A stretch of 64,000 bases of DNA from positions 3,605,501-3,669,500 of the forward strand of contig CP107851.1 in assembly GCA_036013505.1 (NCBI GenBank), given 5' to 3'. The first letter of the stretch is position 1; each line of letters opens with the position of its first letter. Made by a program: the position numbers and the translations under genes. Source of the stretch: Streptomyces sp. NBC_00510. Its GTDB lineage: Bacteria > Actinomycetota > Actinomycetes > Streptomycetales > Streptomycetaceae. Positions 29,617 through 39,678 of this stretch are shown piece by piece. Under the pieces are notes generated by a model. The model was not told the origin of the DNA. It saw only the letters and a list, made by a program, of their open reading frames with translations, and ran no database searches.

Positions 29617-30689
29617 CCTTGACAGAAGCCACCAACGCGGACGGCACCGCGACCGCGGCGCCCGCCGAGTCCGCCACGCCGCCGGCGATGCGCCTGCGCG
29701 AGCTCGTCTTCGGCGCCGCCTGCGCCGCCGCCGTACGGGCCGCGGCCAGGCTCGGCGTGCCGGACGCGCTCGGCAAGGAGCCCTCGACCGTCGACGAGCT
29801 CGCGGCCATGGTCGGCACGGCGCCGCGCCAGCTGCGCCGGCTGCTGCTCGCCCTGGCCGCGTACGGGGTCTTCGAGCAGCAGGCGGACGGCCGCTTCGCC
29901 CACACCGAGATGTCCCGGATGCTCCGCAAGGACAGCCCGAACACCCTGCACTACATCGCGCTGTGGTGCACCGAGCCGTGGACGTGGGAGGTCTGGCCGC
30001 GGCTGGACGAGGCGGTGCGCGGCGGCCGCAACATCTTCCCGGAGGTCTTCGGCAAGGAGTTCTTCGAGTACCTCCACGACGACGCCCGCGAGAGCGCCCG
30101 GGTCTTCGACCGCGCCATGACCGCCTCCAGCCGGCAGTCCGCCGAGGACATCGCGGCGCTGCTCGACCTGTCCGGCGTCCGCTCGGTCGCCGACATCGGC
30201 GGCGGCCAGGGGCACGTGCTGGCCGCGCTGCTGGAGAAGCACCCCGAGCTGCAGGGCACGCTGCTGGACCTGCCGAAGGTCGTGGCCGGCGCCGACCCGA
30301 GGCTGCGCGAGGGCGGTCCGCTCGCCGCGCGGGCCCGGCTGGTGCCCGGGGACTGCCGGGTGGACATCCCGGTGGCCGCCGACATGTACATCATCAAGAA
30401 CATCCTGGAGTGGGACGACGACAGCACGCGCCGCACGCTCCGCAACGTCGTCGCGGCGGGCGGCGCCGGCGCGAAGGTGATCGTCATCGAGAACCTCGTC
30501 GACGACACGCCGTCCATGCGCTTCACCACCGCCATGGACCTGCTCCTGCTGCTAAACGTCGGCGGCCAGAAGCACACGCGGGACAGCATGGTGAAGCTGA
30601 TGACGGAGGCCGGGCTGCAGGTGGGCGAGGTGGCCCCGGTCAACGCCTACCTGCACGCCCTGCACAGCACGGTCGGCGGGGCGCGGTGA
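29613..30689 (+). CDS. SAM-dependent O-methyltransferase (DnrK/TcmO type)
   Basis: 358 residues. It has an N-terminal dimerisation and winged-helix domain (AAVRAAARLGVPDALG, ELAAMVGTAPRQLRRLLLALAAYGVF), then a Rossmann domain with the SAM loop VADIGGGQGHVLAALLEKHP. The post-motif helix is in MYIIKNILEWDDDSTRRTL, where the Asp/Glu cluster replaces the usual His-Asp catalytic pair region. Family members methylate phenolic or polyketide hydroxyls. The ATG at 29613 overlaps the beta-helix gene stop. It converges on the pigment operon with only 4 nt between stops, so by position it could tailor the pigment but is not in its operon. Confidence 0.87.
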   Translation: MTLTEATNADGTATAAPAESATPPAMRLRELVFGAACAAAVRAAARLGVPDALGKEPSTVDELAAMVGTAPRQLRRLLLALAAYGVFEQQADGRFAHTEMSRMLRKDSPNTLHYIALWCTEPWTWEVWPRLDEAVRGGRNIFPEVFGKEFFEYLHDDARESARVFDRAMTASSRQSAEDIAALLDLSGVRSVADIGGGQGHVLAALLEKHPELQGTLLDLPKVVAGADPRLREGGPLAARARLVPGDCRVDIPVAADMYIIKNILEWDDDSTRRTLRNVVAAGGAGAKVIVIENLVDDTPSMRFTTAMDLLLLLNVGGQKHTRDSMVKLMTEAGLQVGEVAPVNAYLHALHSTVGGAR

Positions 30690-30693
30690 CCCG

Positions 30694-32040
30694 CTAGCCG
30701 GTCATCTCCCCCACCAGACCGGTGGTGTGCCGGCCCGCCCGGAACTCCGGGCGGGCCAGCACCTTCCGCAGGAAGCCGGCCGTGGTGCACACACCCTCGC
30801 CGCGCACCCGCAGTTCCTCCAGGACCCGGTCCATCCGGGCCAGCGCCCGCTCCCGGTCCGGGGCCCAGACGACGGCCTTGGCGAGCATGGAGTCGTAGTC
30901 GGGGCCGATCCGCCAGCCGGGGAAGGCATGGGTGTCCACCCGTACGAAGGGCCCGCCGGGCACCTCGAACTCCGTGAGCAGACCCGGGGTCGGCGCGAAG
31001 TCCCGTGCGGGGTCCTCGGCGTTGACCCGGCACTCGACGGCGACACCGCGGTGCACGACGTCCTCCTGGCGCAGGGTCAGCGGATGGCCTGCGGCGACCA
31101 GGATCTGCTCACGGACCAGGTCGATCCCGGTGACCATCTCGGTGACCGGGTGCTCCACCTGGAGCCGGCAGTTGACCTCCATCAGGTGGAAGTCGCGCTC
31201 CGGGGTGAGCACGAACTCGAAGGTGCCGACGCCGGTGTAGCCGACCGCCCGGGCGCCGCGCACGGCCGCGTCGCACATCTGTGACCTCAGCCGCGCCGGC
31301 AGGTCCGGGGCGGGGGTCTCCTCGACCAGCTTCTGGTGGTGCCGCTGCACCGAGCAGTCGCGCTCGCCGAGGTGGACGACCGCGCCGTGCCGGTCGCAGA
31401 GCACCTGCACCTCCACGTGGCGGGCCCGCTCGACGTACCGCTCCAGGTAGAGCCGGTCGTCGCCGAAGACGGCGCGGGCGTGCGCCGCGGTGCGCTTGTA
31501 GGTGTCCGGCAGCCGGTCCGGGTCGGTGACCACGGCCATGCCGCGTCCCCCGCCGCCCGCGACGGCCTTGAGGATCACCGGGTAACCGGTCTGCTGCGCC
31601 GCCTCCTTCGCGTCGGCGGCCCCGGCCAGCGGGCCCGTGCTGCCGGGCAGCACGGGCAGTCCGGCCTCGGCCATCAGCGCGCGGCAGGCGGCCTTGTCGC
31701 CGAGCCGGGACAGCACTTCGGGGGAGGGCCCGATGAAGGTGAGGCCGTTGGCCTCGCAGACCTCGGCGAAGTCGGGGTCCTCGGACAGGAAGCCGTAACC
31801 GGGGTGGACGGCCTGCGCGCCGGTGCGGCGGGCGGCCTCGACGACGGCGGGGATGTTGAGGTAGCTCGCCCTCGCCGGGGGCGGTCCGATGTGCACGGCC
31901 TCGTCGGCGAAGCGCACGACGGCCGAGTCGCGGTCGGCGGTGGAGTACACCGCGACCGTCCGGATGCCCAGTTCCCGGCAGGCGCGCGCGACCCGCAGCG
32001 CGATCTCGCCACGGTTGGCGACCAGGACGGTGGAGAACAC
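30694..32040 (-). CDS. accC: Acetyl-CoA carboxylase biotin carboxylase subunit (cluster-dedicated)
   Basis: 448 residues with a GTG start. It carboxylates the biotin on the adjacent BCCP using ATP and bicarbonate. ATP-grasp landmarks are ANRGEIALRVARACRELGI, the glycine loop KAVAGGGGRGM, the catalytic region HLGERDCSVQRHHQKLVEE and EVNCRLQVEHPVTEM (Cys where most family members have Thr). The length and stand-alone form match the E. coli-type AccC. Actinobacterial housekeeping carboxylases instead carry biotin carboxylase and BCCP fused. It lies 6 nt after the BCCP stop and is the last gene of the pigment operon. Confidence 0.93.
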   Translation of the reverse strand: MFSTVLVANRGEIALRVARACRELGIRTVAVYSTADRDSAVVRFADEAVHIGPPPARASYLNIPAVVEAARRTGAQAVHPGYGFLSEDPDFAEVCEANGLTFIGPSPEVLSRLGDKAACRALMAEAGLPVLPGSTGPLAGAADAKEAAQQTGYPVILKAVAGGGGRGMAVVTDPDRLPDTYKRTAAHARAVFGDDRLYLERYVERARHVEVQVLCDRHGAVVHLGERDCSVQRHHQKLVEETPAPDLPARLRSQMCDAAVRGARAVGYTGVGTFEFVLTPERDFHLMEVNCRLQVEHPVTEMVTGIDLVREQILVAAGHPLTLRQEDVVHRGVAVECRVNAEDPARDFAPTPGLLTEFEVPGGPFVRVDTHAFPGWRIGPDYDSMLAKAVVWAPDRERALARMDRVLEELRVRGEGVCTTAGFLRKVLARPEFRAGRHTTGLVGEMTG

Positions 32041-32046
32041 CGGCCC

Positions 32047-32682
32047 TCACTCCCCCACCGGTATCGGCTCCAGTGCGATCAGCGGCTGCTGGAACTCGAC
32101 GGGCTGCCCGTCCGGGACGACGACCTCCACGACCCGGCCGGCCACGTCCGCCTCGACGATGCTCATCATCTTCATGACCTCCAGGACGCCCACGGGCTGG
32201 CCGGGGCGGACGAGGTCGCCGACGCTCACGCACGGGCGCTCGCCGGGTTCCGGGGCGTGGTAGAAGGTGCCCACAGTGGGGGCGCAGACGTAGTGAAGCG
32301 ACGTGGAGTCGCGCGCTCCGTGCGCCTGTTGCGCCTCCGGTGCGCCCTGGGGCCGGCCTGCGGAGGACGCCGGTGCCGGAGCGGGAGCCGCCGCGGGAGC
32401 GGTCGCCGGTGTGGCGGCCGGGTCCGCCGCCGGAGCGGGTGCGGGGGTGTACGCGGGGGGCTGCGCCTGCGGTTGCGGCCACTCGATCTCGACCGCCGTC
32501 TGCCCGTGCCGCAGCCTGATCCGCTGCGGCGGGGTGGGCATGGAGCGGGCCAGCTCGGTGGCGCTGCGGCAGACCGCCTCCAGCACCGGGAGCGCGGCCG
32601 GCGCACTGCCGGGGGACGTTCCGTTGAGGGCCTTGCCCGCGCCCGGGGGGCGGGCCGTCCTGTCGTCGCCGTGGAGTGTCAC
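32047..32682 (-). CDS. accB: Biotin carboxyl carrier protein (cluster-dedicated)
   Basis: 211 residues from GTG at 32682, with GGAGGAGGAGG upstream and a GTGA overlap with the AccDA stop. The N-terminal helix domain is joined by a Pro/Ala-rich linker (residues about 75-110) to a biotinyl domain. Biotin attaches to Lys171 in [11 protein letters not shown]; the consensus EAMKM has Val for Ala. [21 protein letters not shown] is the usual AccB thumb-containing segment. It carries carboxybiotin between the AccC and AccDA partners encoded on either side. Confidence 0.93.
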   Translation of the reverse strand: MTLHGDDRTARPPGAGKALNGTSPGSAPAALPVLEAVCRSATELARSMPTPPQRIRLRHGQTAVEIEWPQPQAQPPAYTPAPAPAADPAATPATAPAAAPAPAPASSAGRPQGAPEAQQAHGARDSTSLHYVCAPTVGTFYHAPEPGERPCVSVGDLVRPGQPVGVLEVMKMMSIVEADVAGRVVEVVVPDGQPVEFQQPLIALEPIPVGE

Positions 32683-34353
32683 GGTGCTGCCTCCTCCTCC
32701 AGTCGGCCGAAACGGTGGAACCGGTCGCGGCGCTCGGCCAGCAGCCGGTCGGGGGTCCAGGGACGCAGTTCGTCCAGGGCGGCCGAGAGCGCGCCGCCGA
32801 CGAGGGCGGCCGCGTGGGCGTGGTCCCCGTGGGCGCCGTCGGGCGGTTCGGGGACCACACCGTCGACGATGCCCAGCCGGAGCAGATCGCGGGCGTGCAG
32901 CCGCAGGGCGGCCGCCGCCGCGGGGGCGGCGGCGGCGTCCTTCCACAGGATCGCGGCGCAGCCCTCGGGGCTGATCACGGAGTAGATGCCGTTGGCGCTG
33001 ACCAGGACCCGGTCGGCGACGGCGAACGCCAGTGCGCCGCCGCTGCCGCCCTCGCCGGTGATCACGGCGACGACCGGCACGGGCAGCCGGGCCATCAGCC
33101 GCAGGTTCTCGGCGATGGCGAGGGCCTGTCCGCCGCTCTCCGCCTCCGGACCCGGGTTGGCGCCCGGGGTGTCGATGAGGGTCACCACCGGCATGCCCAG
33201 CTTGGCGGCGGTGCGCATCAGGCGGGCCGCCTTCCGGTAGCCGGCCGGGGTGGCCATGCCGAAGTGCCGCCGCCTGCGCTCCTCCAGCCCGGGGCCGCCC
33301 TTGTGGTGGCCGATCAGCATGACGGGGCTGCCGTGGAGCAGGCCCGGACCGCCGATGACGGCCGGGCAGTCGGCGGCCAGCCGGTCGCCGTGCAGCTCGT
33401 GGAAGTCCTGGAGCAGATGGGCCGCGTAGTCGGCCGCCGTGGGCCGCAGCGGGTGCCGCGCCAGCCGTACCGCCTCCCAGGCGTCCCGCTCCGGCAGTTC
33501 GTCCGCCGTGCGGACGACGCGGACCGCGGGCCCGCGGTCCGCCGCGGCGCCTCCGGAGCGCAGCCGCAGCAGCCGGGCCAGCGTCGGGCGGAGCGCGGCA
33601 CGGGGGACGACGTCGTCGATGAGGCCGCGCGCGAAGAGGAACTCCGCGGTCTGGAAGCCCTCGGGGAGCCGCTGGCCGGTGGTCTGCTGGATGACGCGCG
33701 GCCCGGCGAAGCCCATCCGGGCGCCGGGCTCGGCGATGATGACGTCGGCGAGGGTCGCGTAGGAGGCGGCGACGCCGCCGTAGGTGGGGTCGGTGACCAG
33801 GGACACGACGAGGACGCCCGCCTCGTCGAGTTCGGTGAGCGCCTGGGCGGTCCTGGCCATCTGCATCAGCGACAGGGCGCCCTCCTGCATACGGGCGCCG
33901 CCGGAGGCGGTCACGAGCAGCAGGGGGACGCGCCGTCGCAGACTGGTCCGGGCGGCCCGGGTGATGTGCGAGCCGACGCCCAGGCCGAGGCTGCCGCCGA
34001 GGAAGTGGAAGTCCATCGCGGCGACCACGACCGGCTGTCCCTCGACGGTGCCGTGCACGCAGACGACGGCCTCGTCCAGGCCGGTCGCCGCGCGGGCCTC
34101 GCGCAGCCGCTCGGCGTACGGGCGGGTGTCCGCGAAGCCCAGCGGGTCGTGCTCCGCCGGCCGCTCGCCGCGCTCCGCGGCGAGCGGCCGGCAGGAGCCG
34201 GGGTCCAGCAGCTGGTCGAGCCGCTGCCGGGCGGTGAGCCGGCCGTGCGCGCCGCACTCGGGGCAGACGCGCAGCGTACGGGCGTAGCGCTTGCCGTAGA
34301 CGAGCGCGGCACAGCGCTCGCAGCGCACCCAGTCCGGCTCGGCGGTGGCCGTG

Positions 34354-34361
<8 letters not shown>
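32679..34361 (-). CDS. accDA: Acetyl-CoA carboxylase carboxyltransferase, fused beta-alpha (AccDA)
   Basis: 560 residues with a GTG start. The N-terminal half is AccD-like: zinc ribbon Cys14, Cys17, Cys33, Cys36, then [17 protein letters not shown] and the enoyl-CoA hydratase-like crotonase core. The C-terminal half (from about residue 270) is AccA-like, with [41 protein letters not shown] and [18 protein letters not shown]. Fusing the two carboxyltransferase subunits gives the enzyme that makes malonyl-CoA from acetyl-CoA and carboxy-BCCP. It overlaps the cyclase gene by 8 nt and BCCP by 4 nt, inside the polyketide operon. Confidence 0.94.
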
Positions 34362-35432
<1,071 letters not shown>

Positions 35433-36653
35433 TTACGCCCGGACGACCAGGGCCGAGTTGGAACCCATGAGGCCGCGGCTGAGCACCAGCGCGGTCCGCA
35501 GTTCCGCCGGCCGGGGCCGGCCGATGACCAGGTCGAGGTCGTGGCAGGTGTCGGTGATGTTGGGGGTGGGGGGCACGACTGCGTGCCGCAGGGCGAACAC
35601 GGCTGCGGCCACATCGAGCACCGGGGCGCCGCAGTAAGCGCGGCCGGTGCCGGTCTTGGGGGCGGTCACGGGAATCTTCCGGGCGCGCTTGCCGAACACG
35701 TCGGCCAGGGCCAGCGCCTCGGCGCGGTCGGCCTCCGGGGTGCCGAGTGCGTCGGCGAAGACGACATCGATGTCCCCGGGTGCGCACCCGGCTTCCGCGA
35801 GGGCGTCGCGGATGGCGCGGGCCAGTCCCTCACGGGACTCCGCCCAGCGCGAGGCCCCGGTGAAGGTGGCACCGTGCCCCGCGATGACGGCCTGCACCTC
35901 GGCCCCGCGGCCGGCGGCATGCTCGGGGTCCTCGACCACGAGCATCGCGCCGCCCTCGGCGGGGGCGAAACCGCGGGCGTGCCGGGTGAAGGGCAGATAG
36001 GCCCGTTCGGGATCCTCCTCCAGGCTGAGTTCTTCGTATCCGAGCTGGCAGACACCCGAGTACGGCGCCAGCGGCGCCTCGGCGGCGCCGACGACGACGG
36101 CCCGGGTGCCGTTGCCACGGGTGATGTTGCGGCAGGCGTGGGAGATGGCGTCGAGACCACCGGCCTCGTCGCTGGCCACCACGCCGCAGGGGCCCTTGAA
36201 GCCGCCGCGGATCGAGATCTGACCGGTGCTCGCCGCGTAGAACCACGCGATGGACTGGTACGGGCCAACGAAGTTCGGCCCCTTGCCCCACAGGTGCTGC
36301 AGTTCGCGCTGGCCGAACTCGCCGCCGCCGGAACAGGCCGCCGTCACCACTCCGATGTCGAAGGGTGACTCCTCGTCGAAATGCAGGCCCGAGTCGGCGA
36401 TGGCCTGGTCGGCGGCCGCCATCGCGAAGTGGGTGAACCGGTCGGTCTGCACGGTGTAGCGGTCCTCGACGACCGCCGACACCTCGAAGCCGCGGACCTC
36501 GCCCGCGACCCGAAGCGGCAGGTCCCGGCATCCCTCGCGGGTGACCGCGTCGAGGACGGCGACACCTTCCCTGGTCGCCTTCCAGAAGGCGTCGGCTCCG
36601 ATGCCGTTCGGCGCGACGACGCCGATGCCGGTGACCACCGCTTGCGTGTTCAT
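35433..36653 (-). CDS. whiE ORFIV: KS-beta / chain length factor (whiE ORFIV-like)
   Basis: 406 residues, thiolase fold. It partners KS-alpha and sets chain length. The position matching the KS-alpha catalytic cysteine is Glu163 ([11 protein letters not shown] against [11 protein letters not shown]), so it cannot condense. Most chain length factors have Gln there; the Glu is a notable change. Late catalytic histidines are also missing ([11 protein letters not shown] where KS-alpha has VNAHGSGT). Its ATG overlaps the KS-alpha stop in an ATGA, enforcing equal translation. Spore-pigment relatives make very long (dodecaketide) chains; the length here is inferred by homology. Confidence 0.95.
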   Translation of the reverse strand: MNTQAVVTGIGVVAPNGIGADAFWKATREGVAVLDAVTREGCRDLPLRVAGEVRGFEVSAVVEDRYTVQTDRFTHFAMAAADQAIADSGLHFDEESPFDIGVVTAACSGGGEFGQRELQHLWGKGPNFVGPYQSIAWFYAASTGQISIRGGFKGPCGVVASDEAGGLDAISHACRNITRGNGTRAVVVGAAEAPLAPYSGVCQLGYEELSLEEDPERAYLPFTRHARGFAPAEGGAMLVVEDPEHAAGRGAEVQAVIAGHGATFTGASRWAESREGLARAIRDALAEAGCAPGDIDVVFADALGTPEADRAEALALADVFGKRARKIPVTAPKTGTGRAYCGAPVLDVAAAVFALRHAVVPPTPNITDTCHDLDLVIGRPRPAELRTALVLSRGLMGSNSALVVRA

Positions 36654-37918
36654 CGCTGGCTCCCCTCCGGTCGGTTGAGGACCACCGCGGACTGGAACCC
36701 GCCGAATCCGCTGCCGACCGACAGCACGGTGCGCAGCTTCAGCTCACGGGCGGTGCGCGGGACGTAGTCCAGGTCGCACTCCGGGTCCGGGGTCTCGTAG
36801 TTGGCGGTCGGCGGCACCACGCCGTGAGCGAGGGCCAGGGTGCAGGCGGCCAGTTCGATCGCGCCGATCGCACCCAGGGAGTGGCCGACCATGGACTTGA
36901 TGGAGCTCATGGGCGTGGAGTAGGCATGCGCGCCCAGCGAGCGCTTCACCGCCGCGGTCTCGTGGCGGTCGTTCTGCTTGGTGCCCGAGCCGTGCGCGTT
37001 GACGTAGTCGACGTCCGACGGGTCGACCCTGGCGTGGTCCAGTGCCTGGTCGATGGCCTCGGACATCTCCAGGCCGTCGGTGGTGAGCCCGGTCATGTGG
37101 TAGGCGTTGCCGTACGTGGCGTAGCCACCGATCTCGCAGTAGATCCGGGCACCGCGGGCCTTGGCGTGCTCCAGTTCCTCCAGGATCAGCACGGCGCCGC
37201 CCTCGCCCATGACGAACCCGTCGCGGCGGGCGTCGAAGGGCCGGGAGGCGTGGGCCGGGTCGTCGTTGTTGGGGGAGGTGGCCTTGATGGCGTCGAAGCA
37301 GGCCACCGTGATGGGGGAGATCGGGGAGTCCGACGCACCGGCGATGATGATGTCGGCGCGTCCCTCCTCGATGCTCTGGAACGCGTAGCCCACGGCGTCC
37401 AGGCCGGAGGTGCAGCCCGTGGAGACGGTCTGCACGGGACCGCGGGCGCCGTGCCGTTCGGCAATCTCCGAGGCGAGCGCGCTGGGCGCGAACGCCCGGT
37501 GCAGGTGCGCACCCGCCTGCCGGTGGTCGACGTCCCAGCGGGTGCCACGTTCACTGACGCGTATGTAGTCGTGTTCCAGCCGGGTGGTGCCTCCGACGGC
37601 GGTGCCGAGGGAGACCCCGACCCGCCAGGGGTCCTCCTCGTCCAGTTCCAGCCCGGCGTCGCGGACCGCCTCGGCGGCCGCGACGAGCGCGAACTGGACG
37701 TACCGGTCGGCGCGTTCCAGGTCCCGCGGGCTCAGCCCGCAGGCCGCCGCGTCGAAGTCGACCTCAGCGGCGATGCGGGACCGGAAGCCCGTCGGGTCGA
37801 AGAGCGTGATCCCTCGGGTCGCCGTCCGGCCGGCGGTGAGCAGTTCCCAGAAAGCGGGGACCCCGACACCGCCGGGGGCGACGACACCGGCCCCGGTGAC
37901 CGCCACCCGGCGGGTCAT
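36650..37918 (-). CDS. whiE ORFIII: KS-alpha, beta-ketoacyl synthase (whiE ORFIII-like)
   Basis: 422 residues, thiolase fold with the intact catalytic triad: Cys169 in [12 protein letters not shown], His309 in [13 protein letters not shown] and His346 in [12 protein letters not shown]. It performs decarboxylative condensation of malonyl-ACP. It overlaps the cupin gene upstream and the KS-beta gene downstream by 4 nt each. Gene order and the SchA/CurD and cupin neighbours place it in the spore-pigment clade rather than an antibiotic cluster. Confidence 0.96.
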   Translation of the reverse strand: MTRRVAVTGAGVVAPGGVGVPAFWELLTAGRTATRGITLFDPTGFRSRIAAEVDFDAAACGLSPRDLERADRYVQFALVAAAEAVRDAGLELDEEDPWRVGVSLGTAVGGTTRLEHDYIRVSERGTRWDVDHRQAGAHLHRAFAPSALASEIAERHGARGPVQTVSTGCTSGLDAVGYAFQSIEEGRADIIIAGASDSPISPITVACFDAIKATSPNNDDPAHASRPFDARRDGFVMGEGGAVLILEELEHAKARGARIYCEIGGYATYGNAYHMTGLTTDGLEMSEAIDQALDHARVDPSDVDYVNAHGSGTKQNDRHETAAVKRSLGAHAYSTPMSSIKSMVGHSLGAIGAIELAACTLALAHGVVPPTANYETPDPECDLDYVPRTARELKLRTVLSVGSGFGGFQSAVVLNRPEGSQR

Positions 37919-38352
37919 GACGCCGCGTCCTCGGTCTGCTCGGTGGCCTCGGTGTCGACATGGCCCAGCTCCGGGCGCGGAGCGAGCGGACCGAGGTGGA
38001 AGACGAGCCGGGCCTCGGTGTCGCCGACGTTGCGGAAACGGTGGCGGACGTACGGCGGGATCATCAGGCCCTGCTCCGGGCGGAGCACGTACGGCTCCCC
38101 GTCGAGGTCCACCTCAAGCGCACCGCACACCACGTACACGAACTCCTCCGAGTACGGGTGGTAGTGCTCGCCGATCCGGTCACCGGGCTCCACGAGCGCG
38201 ACGCCCATGAAGCCGCTGGTGGCGCCGCACGCGGTCGGGGTGAGCATCGCCCGCAGGTCGCCGCCGCGACGGCGGTTGTGCGGGGTGTCCCCCAGGTTCA
38301 CGATGGTCGGCGTGAACGGGACGTTCCGTTCGTTGGTCAGAAGATCATCCAT
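37915..38352 (-). CDS. whiE ORFII: Cupin-domain pigment protein (whiE ORFII-like)
   Basis: 145 residues, a single cupin barrel. Motif 1 is [22 protein letters not shown], with His, His and Glu as expected metal ligands; motif 2 is [11 protein letters not shown] with the final His. The start [13 protein letters not shown] at 38352 has GGAGGAGG upstream. TcmJ/WhiE-II cupins assist cyclisation or modification of the polyketide, but their exact reaction is unsettled. It overlaps KS-alpha by 4 nt and is preceded by a strong hairpin. Confidence 0.92.
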   Translation of the reverse strand: MDDLLTNERNVPFTPTIVNLGDTPHNRRRGGDLRAMLTPTACGATSGFMGVALVEPGDRIGEHYHPYSEEFVYVVCGALEVDLDGEPYVLRPEQGLMIPPYVRHRFRNVGDTEARLVFHLGPLAPRPELGHVDTEATEQTEDAAS

Positions 38353-38370
38353 GCTTGCCTCCTCCGGCGG

Positions 38371-38400
38371 GGCCGGCCCGGGGCGCACCCCGGGCCGGCC
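38371..38400 (-). terminator. Perfect hairpin between SchA/CurD-like and cupin genes
   Basis: A 13-bp all-G/C stem (GGCCGGCCCGGGG at 38371-38383 with its complement at 38388-38400) and a 4-nt loop, 18 nt before the cupin start. There is no U-run. Inside the pigment operon it could attenuate transcription or be a processing/stability element, altering the ratio of the first gene to the minimal polyketide synthase. Confidence 0.65.
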
Positions 38401-38431
38401 GTACCTGCCGGCTGCCGATGGCTCGTACGGG

Positions 38432-39538
38432 TCAGGACGTGGCCGCGCTGCGGTCGGTGACCATGCGCATGTCGTATTCGACGAGGAACCGCTTCAGGCC
38501 CTGCTCGTCCGCGAGGTCCCAGTCGGGACCGAGGTCGAGCAGCCGGGCGAGGACGCCGGTCTTGTGCTTGCCGGCGGCGCCCACGGCGATGAGCGAGGCC
38601 TCCTCGGCCGGGACCCGCAGGTCGACCAGGCGCACCACGATGTCCTCGCTCTCGCGCAGGAAGACGGTGCTGCGCGCGAGCGGCCCCTTGCGGACGTCCA
38701 CGGCCTCCTCGTCCTGCTGGGCGAGCATCTTGGCGACGGCCTGACCGGAGCCCGCCTTGGCCGGGTAGATCAGGGCGTGGCGGCTCAGGCCCTCCGGCCG
38801 GTCGGTGCCCTTGGCGACGTGGTGCACGGCCGGGAGCGCGGCGCGGGCGAAGAACTCCCGTGCCGAGCCCGGGTCGTTGAGATCCCGGTCCACCTCCAGG
38901 TAGGGGTTGATGGCTTCCTCGACCGCCCGCACCTCGGGCTGGCGGGCGACATGGCGCAGTGCCCTGGCCAGGTCGCCCTCCACCTCCACGGCGCGCACGA
39001 CACGGTTGCCGTGCATGAACAGCGAGGTGCGGCGCAGCCGCGTGTTCTCGTCGACCACGGCCTGCGGCGAGGTGTAGCCGGACAGGATGTCCGCCACCTG
39101 CTGTTCGCTGCCGGGCTTCACGGTGAAGGTGATGGCGTGGCGGATGATCCCGTCCCCGACCCTCGGCACGGTCTGCATGCGACCGGACTCGTAGGAGGTA
39201 CGGGTCTCCCGCAGCACCCCGAAGCGGAGCGAGCGGGTGTCCTTCACGCAGCCGTGCATCGGCTGCACCATCTCCAGGTGGGTCGGGCTGTCCACCCAGG
39301 CGAGGAAGTGCAGCGCACTCTCCCACTCACTGGTGATCAGCCATTGCGAGGGATTTTCGATCGACTGGCAAAGCTGGTCGCTGACGTGTCCGGGCACGGC
39401 AGCGACGTGGCGGCACATCTGGTCATACGCGTCAAGAAACCGCTGCTCGGCGTCGTCTTCAACATCAAGCATGAGGACGACGCGCAGGCGATTGCCATCG
39501 AGCGCGGACTGCGAGACCTTTTCGGCCTGGGCCGGCAT
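38432..39538 (-). CDS. whiE ORFI: SchA/CurD-like pigment protein (whiE ORFI-like)
   Basis: 368 residues. The first part is two ferredoxin-like antibiotic-monooxygenase-type modules ([21 protein letters not shown] and [20 protein letters not shown] are their opening strands, partly quoted); the last 150 residues match the SchA/CurD domain ([33 protein letters not shown]). It starts [10 protein letters not shown] at 39538 after GAGGTGGA. Homologues occur in the whiE, sch and cur spore-pigment clusters, and their biochemical role is not established. It is the first gene of the pigment operon. Confidence 0.9.
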   Translation of the reverse strand: MPAQAEKVSQSALDGNRLRVVLMLDVEDDAEQRFLDAYDQMCRHVAAVPGHVSDQLCQSIENPSQWLITSEWESALHFLAWVDSPTHLEMVQPMHGCVKDTRSLRFGVLRETRTSYESGRMQTVPRVGDGIIRHAITFTVKPGSEQQVADILSGYTSPQAVVDENTRLRRTSLFMHGNRVVRAVEVEGDLARALRHVARQPEVRAVEEAINPYLEVDRDLNDPGSAREFFARAALPAVHHVAKGTDRPEGLSRHALIYPAKAGSGQAVAKMLAQQDEEAVDVRKGPLARSTVFLRESEDIVVRLVDLRVPAEEASLIAVGAAGKHKTGVLARLLDLGPDWDLADEQGLKRFLVEYDMRMVTDRSAATS

Positions 39539-39678
39539 ATTCCACCTCTTCCGAGAGCGAGCAACCCCCGAGGTCCGTCGTCCAACGATCGTGCTGTGGT
39601 GGCCCAACCGGTGCGAGATATGTGATCCAATTGGGTGACGGGCGAAAATACCCCCGGTAATCGGGCATCAAGGGAGCT
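39539..39678. promoter_or_regulatory. Divergent promoter region of the pigment cluster
   Basis: 140 nt between the pigment operon and the divergent hydroxylase. In S. coelicolor whiE, two divergent sporulation promoters lie in the equivalent place, one of them SigF-dependent. Here a GGGTAT hexamer reads on the minus strand at 39653-39648, the -10 form of SigB/SigF-type promoters, and would leave a leader of about 100 nt. A CCAATTGG palindrome with two flanking bases lies at 39627-39634. Both assignments are tentative. Confidence 0.5.
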
